Assembly (NCBI GenBank): GCA_003158585.1
Contig: PMKE01000030.1
Coordinates: 5,949 to 38,862, forward strand
Direction: 5' to 3'
Length of the DNA stretch: 32,914 bases
Origin: Alphaproteobacteria bacterium
GTDB lineage: Bacteria; Pseudomonadota; Alphaproteobacteria; Micropepsales; Micropepsaceae
Below are positions 9,498 to 15,496 of this stretch, one piece after another. Each line of letters begins with the position of its first letter. Positions within the stretch are counted from its first letter, which is position 1. A program made the position numbers and the translations under genes. Under the pieces are notes generated by a model. That model was not told the origin of the DNA. It worked only from the letters and a program-made list of their open reading frames with translations, and made no database searches.

Positions 9498-10132
9498 TGG
9501 CCAAACGCGGCCGCTTCATCACTTTCGAAGGCGGCGAGGGCACCGGCAAGTCCACCCATGCGCGGCGTCTAGCGCAGACGCTGGAGAAGCGCGGCATTTC
9601 CGCCATCGTCACACGCGAGCCGGGCGGCTCGCCGGGCGCGGAGGAAATTCGCTCGCTGCTGGTCAAGGGCGAGCCGGGACGGTGGGACGTGCTCACCGAA
9701 ACGCTGATGCTGTATGCGGCGCGCCGCGACCATGTCGAACGCACCATCAAACCCGCGCTGGCGAAGGGGCAGTGGGTGATCTGCGACCGATTTGTCGACT
9801 CCTCCTATGCCTATCAGGGCGCGGGCCGCGGCCTCGACCGCGAAACCGTGCGGCGGATCGAAACCATCGCCATCGACGATTTCAAGCCGGACTTCACCAT
9901 CGTCCTCGACCTGCCTCCCGAGAAGGGACTGGCGCGCACCGCCGGCCGCGGCACCGCCGAGACGCGCTTCGAGAGCTTCGACGCCGGATTCCACGCCCGG
10001 ATGCGCAAGGCGTTCCTCGACATCGCGCGGCGCGCGCCGGAACGCTGCATCGTGATCGACGCGGACAAGGACATGGACGATGTCGCTGCGGCGATCTTTG
10101 CTGCCGTCAAGGGCCGGTTCAAGCTAAGGTAG
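9494..10132 (+). CDS. tmk: Thymidylate kinase
   Basis: Phosphorylates dTMP to dTDP in dTTP synthesis. It has P-loop GGEGTGKS (13-20), the dTMP-binding REPGGS block, the conserved CDRFVDSSYAYQG motif, and an arginine-containing LID region (GRGTAETRFES). Length (212 residues) is normal. ATG at 9494 overlaps the preceding stop, and an ATG at 9497 follows immediately, so the start is certain to one codon. The gene pair tmk-holB that follows is widely conserved in bacteria, and here it sits within the rlpA-to-MBL run. Confidence 0.95.
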   Translation: MMAKRGRFITFEGGEGTGKSTHARRLAQTLEKRGISAIVTREPGGSPGAEEIRSLLVKGEPGRWDVLTETLMLYAARRDHVERTIKPALAKGQWVICDRFVDSSYAYQGAGRGLDRETVRRIETIAIDDFKPDFTIVLDLPPEKGLARTAGRGTAETRFESFDAGFHARMRKAFLDIARRAPERCIVIDADKDMDDVAAAIFAAVKGRFKLR

Positions 10133-10135
10133 CTG

Positions 10136-11194
10136 ATGGCCAAACGAACGCGTGCCCAGGAATCCGTCGAGATCGACCGCGTAGAAGGCGCGCCGCATCC
10201 GCGCGAGACGGCGCGTCTCGTGGGTCAGGACGCGGCGCTCGCCGTCGTGTCGCGCGCCCTGCGCAGCCGCCGCCCGCCGCAGGCATGGCTGATCTGCGGA
10301 CCGCCGGGCGTGGGCAAGGCGACGCTGGCCTATCGCATCGCGCGCTATGTGCTGGCATACGGCGCGACCGACAAAGGCCCCGCCGATCTTTCGGTGCCCG
10401 CGAGCGACCGCGCCTCGATCCAGGTGGCTGCGGGATCGCATCCGGGCCTTCTGGTGCTGAAGCGCGGCCTCAACCCCGAGACGGGCAAACTGATGACCGT
10501 GCTGTCCGTCGAAGAAGTACGCAGGCTCAACGGTTTCTTCGGCATGACCTCCGGCGCGGGCGGCTGGCGCGTGGTGGTGGTCGACACCGCCGACGACATG
10601 AACGAGAACGCGGCGAACGCGCTGTTGAAACTGCTGGAAGAGCCGCCGTCGCGCGCCATGCTGCTCTTGCTGTCGAACACGCCGGGAAGGCTTCTGCCGA
10701 CCATCCGCTCGCGCTGCCAGCGCCTCAGTTTGCGCACGCTCGGCGACGCGGACATGGAAAGCGAACTGGCGAAACTACTGCCTGATACGGCCGCCAAGGA
10801 TCGCAAGGCGCTGGTGAAGCTGGCGGGCGGCTCGCTCGGCGCGGCGTTGCGCCTTGCCGGCGGCGACGGAGTGGAACTGGCGGGCCAAGCCGACCGGCTG
10901 ATCGATACGGCGTCGTCGCCGGATATTCCCGCGCTGTTCGCCCTGGCGGACAAGCTCGGCCGCATTACCGACGGTCTCGACATGCTGGGCGGCTTCCTGG
11001 TGCAGGTGCTGGCGGATCGCATCCGGACAAAGGCGCTCGGCGGACAGCCGAAGTTGAACAAATGGGTCGACGCGCACGAAAAACTGCGCCGCAGCTTCGC
11101 GCGCAGCGATGCGCTGCACCTCGATCCTCGCCAGACGCTGCTTTCCGCCGCGCGGGAGCTGAACGCCGCGACGCGGCGGGCGGGAACGGTATGA
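10136..11194 (+). CDS. holB: DNA polymerase III subunit delta'
   Basis: Clamp-loader subunit that helps open the sliding clamp at replication forks. The N-terminal AAA+ domain has P-loop GPPGVGKA at about residue 55-62, then a Walker B-like segment VVVVDTADDMNENAANALLKLLEEPP typical of delta' (the NENAANALLKxLEEPP signature). The C-terminal part is the helical collar domain. It starts 4 bp after tmk and its stop overlaps the tatD start, so tmk, holB and tatD form one translational unit. Confidence 0.93.
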   Translation: MAKRTRAQESVEIDRVEGAPHPRETARLVGQDAALAVVSRALRSRRPPQAWLICGPPGVGKATLAYRIARYVLAYGATDKGPADLSVPASDRASIQVAAGSHPGLLVLKRGLNPETGKLMTVLSVEEVRRLNGFFGMTSGAGGWRVVVVDTADDMNENAANALLKLLEEPPSRAMLLLLSNTPGRLLPTIRSRCQRLSLRTLGDADMESELAKLLPDTAAKDRKALVKLAGGSLGAALRLAGGDGVELAGQADRLIDTASSPDIPALFALADKLGRITDGLDMLGGFLVQVLADRIRTKALGGQPKLNKWVDAHEKLRRSFARSDALHLDPRQTLLSAARELNAATRRAGTV

Positions 11195-11973
11195 TGCTGG
11201 TCGACAGCCATTGTCACCTCGAATACGACAGCCTCGCCGCCGATGCGGACGGGGTGATGGCGCGCGCCAAGGATGCCGGCGTCGGCTTCTGCGTCACCAT
11301 CGGCACCAAGCTCGCGAATTTCCCCAAGACCCGGGCGGTGGCGGAGCGCTTTGCCAACGTCTGGTGTTCGGTCGGCGTGCATCCGCACGAGGCCGCCGCC
11401 GAACCGCTGACCGACGCGGAGCCCTTAATCGAGCGCACGCAGGATCCCAAGGTGATCGGCATCGGCGAGACAGGCCTCGACTATTACTACGATCATTCGC
11501 CTCGTGACGAGCAGGCGGCCAACTTCCGCGTCCATATCGACGCCGCGCGCCGCACCGGACTGCCGCTGATCGTCCACACCCGCGACGCCGAGGACGACAC
11601 CATCGCCATCCTGCGCGAGGAAATGGAGAAAGGCGCTTTCACGGGCGTGCTGCATTGCTTCACCGGCTCGCAGAAGCTGGCCAAAGCGGGTTTGGCACTC
11701 GGGTTCTACGTTTCCGCCTCCGGCATCATCACCTTCAAGAATTCGGAAGCGCTGCGCGCGGTGTTCCGCGAAGTACCGCCGGACAGGCTTCTGGTCGAGA
11801 CAGACTCGCCTTATCTCGCGCCCGCGCCGCATCGCGGCAAGCGCAACGAGCCGTCCTTCGTGGCGCACACCGCCGCGGCACTTGCGGCCGTCAAAGGCGT
11901 GACGCAGGATGAAATTGCGCGCACCACTACCGACAATTTCTTCCTCCTCTTCACAAAGGCCGTGCGGCCATGA
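11191..11973 (+). CDS. tatD: TatD family metal-dependent hydrolase (DNase)
   Basis: TIM-barrel metallohydrolase; characterised TatD proteins are 3'-5' exonucleases acting on single-stranded DNA or RNA. Metal ligands are visible as HxH in DSHCHLEYD (residues about 7-9), Glu in GIGETGLDYYYD, His in VHTRDAED, His in GVLHCFTGS and Asp in VETDSPYLAP. The ATG at 11191 overlaps the holB stop and places the first HxH correctly near the N-terminus; longer readings would overlap holB by over 100 bp. Length (260 residues) is normal. It overlaps the next gene by 4 bp (ATGA). Confidence 0.93.
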   Translation: MMLVDSHCHLEYDSLAADADGVMARAKDAGVGFCVTIGTKLANFPKTRAVAERFANVWCSVGVHPHEAAAEPLTDAEPLIERTQDPKVIGIGETGLDYYYDHSPRDEQAANFRVHIDAARRTGLPLIVHTRDAEDDTIAILREEMEKGAFTGVLHCFTGSQKLAKAGLALGFYVSASGIITFKNSEALRAVFREVPPDRLLVETDSPYLAPAPHRGKRNEPSFVAHTAAALAAVKGVTQDEIARTTTDNFFLLFTKAVRP

Positions 11974-12791
11974 GCAAGAACCTCGACGTCACCATTATGG
12001 GCTGCGGTTCCTCGGGCGGCGTGCCGCGGCTCGGCGGCGCCGACGGCAGCGGGCACTGGGGCGCCTGCGACCGCGACAATCCCAAGAACCGGCGCAGCCG
12101 TTGCTCCATCCTGGTGCAGCGGCACGGCGGAGAGGGCGTGACGCGCGTCCTGGTGGACACCTCGCCCGACATGCGCGAGCAGCTTCTGCGCGCGCGTGTT
12201 GCTGCGCTCGACGGGGTGCTCATCACCCACGACCACGCCGACCAGCTCCACGGCATCGACGATTTGCGCCTCGTCGTGCAGCAGCAGCGCCGCATCGCCG
12301 AGATCTATACCGACGCCAAGACGGCGGAGAGCGTCATGTCGCGTTTCTCCTATTGCTTCGTGCAGCCGGAAGGCAGCGAATATCCGCCCATCGCCAACAT
12401 GCACGCCATCCAGCCGCTGAAACCGTTTGCCATCGAGGGGGCAGGGGGAACCGTGCCGGGGCTGGCCTTCGTTCAGACCCACGGCGCGGTCAATTCTCTT
12501 GGGTTCCGCTTCGGACCGGTTGCCTATTCCGCCGACGCGAACGAGCTGGACGAGGCGGCCTTCGCCGCTCTGGAGGGCGTCGAATGCTGGATCGTGGACG
12601 CGCTACGCTACACGCCGCATCCCAGCCACGCCCATGTCGCCAAGGCGCTCGAATGGATCGCGCGCGTCGCACCCAAGCGCGCCATCCTTACCAATCTTCA
12701 CCTCGATCTGGATTACGAAACCCTCGCCCGCGAACTGCCCGAAAACGTAGAGCCGGCCTATGACGGGTTCACCGTCACGGCCGGGCTCTGA
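11970..12791 (+). CDS. MBL-fold metallohydrolase, PhnP-like
   Basis: Metallo-beta-lactamase-fold hydrolase of the group that regularly follows holB-tatD in Alphaproteobacteria and is related to the phosphodiesterase PhnP. The metal motif is THDHADQLHGID (His87, His89, Asp91), with a Gln where many family members have a further His, and a later TNLHLDLDY block supplies downstream ligands. The N-terminus MGCGSSGGVPR and the CDRDNPKNRRSRCS segment are typical of this subgroup. The cellular substrate is not established; a cyclic phosphodiester is a reasonable guess from PhnP. It is the last gene of the run and is followed by a convergent intergenic region. Confidence 0.88.
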   Translation: MSKNLDVTIMGCGSSGGVPRLGGADGSGHWGACDRDNPKNRRSRCSILVQRHGGEGVTRVLVDTSPDMREQLLRARVAALDGVLITHDHADQLHGIDDLRLVVQQQRRIAEIYTDAKTAESVMSRFSYCFVQPEGSEYPPIANMHAIQPLKPFAIEGAGGTVPGLAFVQTHGAVNSLGFRFGPVAYSADANELDEAAFAALEGVECWIVDALRYTPHPSHAHVAKALEWIARVAPKRAILTNLHLDLDYETLARELPENVEPAYDGFTVTAGL

Positions 12792-12860
12792 CGCGAGGTC
12801 TACAGTCCCGGGGATTTAGTTGAAATGGGGATTCCACCTTGTCGGTTCAAGAGGTGCGGC

Positions 12861-13008
12861 GAAAATTATTTTCTCACGCCCCTCGAAGAAGAATCTGCGA
12901 GCGCAATCAGCGCGTAAGCGCGCGCGCACAGGTGCGCCGGACAAAAATCTATTCAAACTCACTCGCAATTTGAGTGCGAAGCGAGCAGGGCGACGGAAAA
13001 TAATTTTG
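12861..13008. repeat. Short interspersed element candidate with 12-bp terminal inverted repeats
   Basis: The 226-bp convergent gap between the MBL gene and the small basic gene contains a 148-bp block bounded by AAAATTATTTTC (12862-12873) and its inverse GAAAATAATTTT (12996-13007). The interior has further short palindromes, CACTC/GAGTG (12960-12964 and 12972-12976) and CTCGC/GCGAG. It is AT-richer at its edges than its surroundings. This could be a MITE-like or REP-type repeat, or a bidirectional terminator region; no coding evidence is seen. A second copy elsewhere in the genome would be needed to confirm a repeat family. Confidence 0.35.
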
Positions 13009-13017
13009 GGTTCGGTG

Positions 13018-13239
13018 CTACCGGCCCTGATGCCTGAACATGCGGCCTTTGGCCTGCATGCCTGCGAAGTTCTTGGGGCCCTTGCCGGGGAATTGCTTCG
13101 GCAGATTTGGCGGGACGCCGCCGACGGGAACCTTCAGCGGGCGTTTTTGTTCGTCGTGAAGATGTTGCGCAACCGGTTTCTGTTGCTCGGGCTCGACCGG
13201 GGGGTCGTTCTTCTCGGTTTTCTTCGGTTTCTTAGGCAT
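13018..13239 (-). CDS. Small basic, proline/lysine-rich protein of unknown function
   Basis: I do not recognise this gene. It encodes 73 residues beginning MPKKPKKTEKNDPP, rich in Lys, Pro and Gln, without hydrophobic segments, ending KGRMFRHQGR. It is predicted disordered and cytoplasmic. Evidence that it is real: a strong AGGAGG sits at ideal spacing before the ATG at 13239, and the gene follows the site-2 protease in the same direction with a gap of about 30 bp. An overlapping frame on the other strand has no ribosome-binding site and is judged spurious. Confidence 0.55.
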   Translation of the reverse strand: MPKKPKKTEKNDPPVEPEQQKPVAQHLHDEQKRPLKVPVGGVPPNLPKQFPGKGPKNFAGMQAKGRMFRHQGR

Positions 13240-13269
13240 ATGGCCTCCTGCCAAATTCCAACCCGCGGA

Positions 13270-13893
13270 TTATACGCCCTGATCCGGCTTGGAGTCAGGT
13301 GAATCGGTAGGGGCAGGTTGGCGGTGCCATTTCAGGGTGTTGCGCCGACGCCCGAAGCCGAGCAGGCGCAAGGCCCATTTCTCCGGCAGCAGACCCGCCA
13401 GCACCTTGCTGCCGTCTAGCGGCGGAATCGGGATCAGGTTGAAGACGCCGAGTATCAGGTTGAAGGCGACCGAAGTAGACAGGGCCGTCATCATCCATTG
13501 GGGGGCGGCATAGTGGAAACCGCCATAGAATAACGCCCCCGAGACTGCCGCCAGGGCGAAGTTGGCAGCCGGCCCGGCGGCGGCCACCAGCATCATGTCG
13601 CGCTTGAAGTGTCTGAGTTTCGTCCAGTCCACGGGCACCGGCTTGGCCCAGCCGAACAGGAACGGGGAATGGATCAGGTAAAGGACGGCGGGGAGGATGA
13701 TCGTGCCGACGAGGTCGATGTGCCGGATGGGGTTCAGGGAGACGCGGCCTAGGCGCTTGGCTGTATCGTCGCCGCAGGCAGCGGCGACGAAGCCGTGTGC
13801 GGCCTCGTGGAATGTGATTGCAATCAGCGCCACGACGAAGATGGGCAGGACGGAACCGATGTCGGCGACGATCGAGAGGATGTTCTGGGGCAT
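13270..13893 (-). CDS. Site-2 protease family (M50) membrane metalloprotease
   Basis: Intramembrane zinc protease of the compact, cyanobacterial/Rv-type S2P group. It has HEAAH (His29, Glu30, His33) within the first long hydrophobic helix and NLIPIPPLDG near residue 152-161 supplying the third ligand Asp160; about five hydrophobic segments are visible. The protein has 207 residues from the ATG at 13893, normal for the short family without PDZ domain. Upstream in-frame sequence runs into the prophage and is not conserved-looking, so 13893 is preferred. A TATATAAT stretch lies about 15 bp before the ATG, possibly a -10 of a short-leader promoter. The prophage junction is only about 45 bp upstream of this start, so integration replaced everything further upstream. 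Confidence 0.85.
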   Translation of the reverse strand: MPQNILSIVADIGSVLPIFVVALIAITFHEAAHGFVAAACGDDTAKRLGRVSLNPIRHIDLVGTIILPAVLYLIHSPFLFGWAKPVPVDWTKLRHFKRDMMLVAAAGPAANFALAAVSGALFYGGFHYAAPQWMMTALSTSVAFNLILGVFNLIPIPPLDGSKVLAGLLPEKWALRLLGFGRRRNTLKWHRQPAPTDSPDSKPDQGV

Positions 13894-13936
13894 GACACCG
13901 ATTATATAGGGCGCCCGCCCCTCGTATACAGATGTA

Positions 13937-13964
13937 ATTGCCCATAATATATCGTGTTCCTTGG
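13937..13964 (+). other. attL: left prophage junction, dif-like XerC arm with degenerate XerD arm
   Basis: Left arm ATTGCCCATAA and central TATATC match the right junction except for one base of the arm. The right arm GTGTTCCTTGG lacks the TTAT...GAA...T pattern of an XerD site. This is read as host XerC arm plus central region joined to phage-derived sequence. The 13-bp core CCCATAATATATC is at 13941-13953 and recurs at 24756-24768. Confidence 0.7.
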
Positions 13965-14489
13965 CCTTATGCTTATTAGTTCCCCTTTCGGCCAAATCGA
14001 ATATTGATGGGCAATGGTCAGTACAATGACTAACCTTGTGCAAATCAGGTCCCTACGAGTCCGATCGGATCGTGACGCGACCGTCAGACGCCCTCAAGAG
14101 GGGTAGGGCGGTTCCGGCCCGTTCGGGCGCATTAAATTTAGCTACAGTAATTAGGGTTAATCGAGCGACCCGCTAAAGGTGCCGCACAGTAATCGCGGCG
14201 CCCCCTACCCCTATTGAACCGCCCTAATTCCGGTGCGTGTGCTGTCCGCGCCCACCAGCGGTGGGCGCCTTCGCGGGCAGGGGCGGGGGTATCCGCCGGG
14301 AAGCGTGAAGCCCCCGCCCCCACCCGCCCAGGCCGTGAGCTTTGCCCGCACACCCTGCCGGGAGCGTGCGGGATTTGAGGGACGGCAGGGGAGGGCTCCG
14401 ACCCAAGACGGGGCCTTCCCCCCGGACCCGTCCCTGAAACATCCCCCGGCTCGGCGCGAAGCGCGCACAACGCGAAGGACAAACCCACC
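13965..14489 (+). other. Non-coding, hairpin-rich left end of prophage; candidate replication origin and leader
   Basis: This 525-bp stretch has no convincing gene. The first part (to about 14095) shows only a short TTGGCC/GGCCAA pair. Then come an inverted repeat TAGGGCGGTTC (14104-14114) with GAACCGCCCTA (14216-14226) and a nested AGGGGTAGGG/CCCCTACCCCT pair; a perfect 9-bp hairpin GCGCCCACC-AGC-GGTGGGCGC (14248-14268); a 10-bp stem GGGGCGGGGG/CCCCCGCCCC (14280-14289 with 14311-14320); CCCGCAC/GTGCGGG (14345-14351 with 14366-14372); and GGGACGG/CCGTCCC (14379-14385 with 14428-14434). Such clustered hairpins and repeated TAGGG-type motifs beside an early replication operon suggest an origin for the nicking initiator or a structured leader. 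This is inference; no nick site is identified. Confidence 0.45.
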
Positions 14490-14897
14490 ATGTCAAAGAC
14501 TGTCGGACACCTAACCCCGTTCAAGGGTCAATCGGGCGAAGGCTACAAGGGCGAGCTGACCCTGCATTCCTGCCGGGGGCAGATTGCCCTCAAGCCCGTC
14601 GAAGAAAAACGCAGCGACCGCTCCCCCGATTTCACCGTGTTGATTGACCGGGAAGGGCAGGGCAACGGCTGGCAGGAATACGGCCTCGCGTGGGTCAAGA
14701 AGCCCGCGAACAAGACGGCTTATCTCTCGATCCTGATTGACCATGAGAGCCTGCCCGCTCCGTATAACGTCGCCGCCTTCCCCCCGTTGGACACAGCGAA
14801 AGACCCTCGGCACGTCATCGTGTGGGGGCGTCCGCGCGGCGGCAAGGTGGCCCTAGACGCCGCCTCGACACTCCCCGACGACGAAATCCCGTTCTAG
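14490..14897 (+). CDS. DUF736-like protein with SSB-type acidic C-terminal tail
   Basis: 135 residues. The body follows the DUF736 pattern seen on plasmids and integrative elements: a start like VGHLTPF, then GYKGELTL, SPDFTVLID, GLAWVKK, AYLSILIDHESLPAPYNVAAF and VIVWGRP. The last six residues DDEIPF match the acidic tip of single-stranded-DNA-binding proteins, which recruits host replication and repair proteins. It is therefore a good candidate for a phage ssDNA-binding or ssDNA-protecting protein supporting replication by the Rep encoded downstream. AAGGA lies 10 bp before the ATG. It is the first gene of the + strand operon, directly after the hairpin-rich region. DUF736 membership is from pattern recognition, and DNA binding is inferred. 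Confidence 0.65.
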   Translation: MSKTVGHLTPFKGQSGEGYKGELTLHSCRGQIALKPVEEKRSDRSPDFTVLIDREGQGNGWQEYGLAWVKKPANKTAYLSILIDHESLPAPYNVAAFPPLDTAKDPRHVIVWGRPRGGKVALDAASTLPDDEIPF

Positions 14898-14907
14898 GAG
14901 ACGTGCC

Positions 14908-15147
14908 ATGAGCGAACGTCGAATAGCGATCACCTACTTTGACCGGGCGGGTTACGTGCTGGCGCGCGGCACTACGCTCATGCTGACTGACCCTGTTCTA
15001 CCTGGATGGGTTGAAAAAGAGGTCACTTTTCACGCGCCAGGATCGGCACATTCGGCATTGGTGCATTCACGCCTTCAGTGTGAACCGATGCTTTATGACC
15101 TGTCCAAGCTTCCGAACCGGACGCCACTACACGGCGCGGCAGGGTAA
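14908..15147 (+). CDS. Phage protein of unknown function, 79 residues
   Basis: I do not recognise this protein. It begins MSERRIAITYFDRAGYVLARG, has no hydrophobic segment long enough to span a membrane, and appears to be a small soluble alpha/beta protein. Its Shine-Dalgarno AGGAGA overlaps the stop of the DUF736-like gene, and the ATG lies 10 bp after that stop, so the two genes are likely translated from one message. Its place between the putative ssDNA-binding protein and the initiator suggests a role in replication or early takeover, but nothing in the sequence proves this. Confidence 0.6.
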   Translation: MSERRIAITYFDRAGYVLARGTTLMLTDPVLPGWVEKEVTFHAPGSAHSALVHSRLQCEPMLYDLSKLPNRTPLHGAAG

Positions 15148-15153
15148 GGGCGA

Positions 15154-15495
15154 ATGAGCATCGTCTGCCCGCCGTCACTGGTGACTGTCACCTTGGATGC
15201 GGACTGCAAAGTCCGCCTCCGGGGGATCGCCCTGGCCCCGAACGTTCAGAGTGCTGCCCGCGACATTCAGCAGGATAGCTACAGACGGTCCTGGAAGCTC
15301 GGCGGGGCGCTTATCGTCAACGCGACTCTGGACCCTTCCGACATCATCGAGCGTCTGACAGACGTGCTCCTAATGCCCGCTACGCGGGGGATGGGCGCCC
15401 TTATGACGGATCAAGAATTTGACCTCTGGAGGCACCCCCAACCCCCCGCCCGTCTAACAGGGGGGGTTGGGCGTACAAGACCCGAACCGTTCTAA
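15154..15495 (+). CDS. Phage protein of unknown function, 113 residues
   Basis: I do not recognise this protein. It begins MSIVCPPSLVTVTLDADCKVRLRG and contains the stretch SDIIERLTDVLLMP; no transmembrane segment or catalytic motif is seen. AAGGG is upstream of the ATG, 6 bp after the previous stop. Its C-terminal codons (PQPPARLTGGVGRTRPEPF) encode the strong hairpin at 15437-15471, so the tail sequence may be constrained by RNA or DNA structure rather than protein function. Its TAA is 1 bp before the GTG chosen for the Rep gene. Confidence 0.6.
   Translation: MSIVCPPSLVTVTLDADCKVRLRGIALAPNVQSAARDIQQDSYRRSWKLGGALIVNATLDPSDIIERLTDVLLMPATRGMGALMTDQEFDLWRHPQPPARLTGGVGRTRPEPF
15437..15471 (+). 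repeat. Perfect 11-bp-stem hairpin at the end of the gene before rep
   Basis: CCCAACCCCCC (15437-15447) pairs perfectly with GGGGGGTTGGG (15461-15471) around a 13-nt loop. It ends 25 bp before the GTG proposed for rep and includes the only upstream TTG alternative. It lacks a following T-tract, so it is not a classical terminator. It could hold back translation of rep, stop or slow polymerase, or be a strand-specific nicking or priming structure. Confidence 0.6.
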
Positions 15496-15496
15496 A

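Noticed and set aside
12820-13302. 160-residue + strand frame across the convergent gap
   Set aside because: No ribosome-binding site, mixed composition, and it covers the 148-bp palindromic block and lies opposite the small - strand gene, which has a strong AGGAGG.
14138-14524. Overlapping frames on both strands in the left phage end
   Set aside because: They owe their existence to GC-rich hairpins, have no ribosome-binding site and give Pro/Gly/Arg-rich sequence; treated as non-coding.
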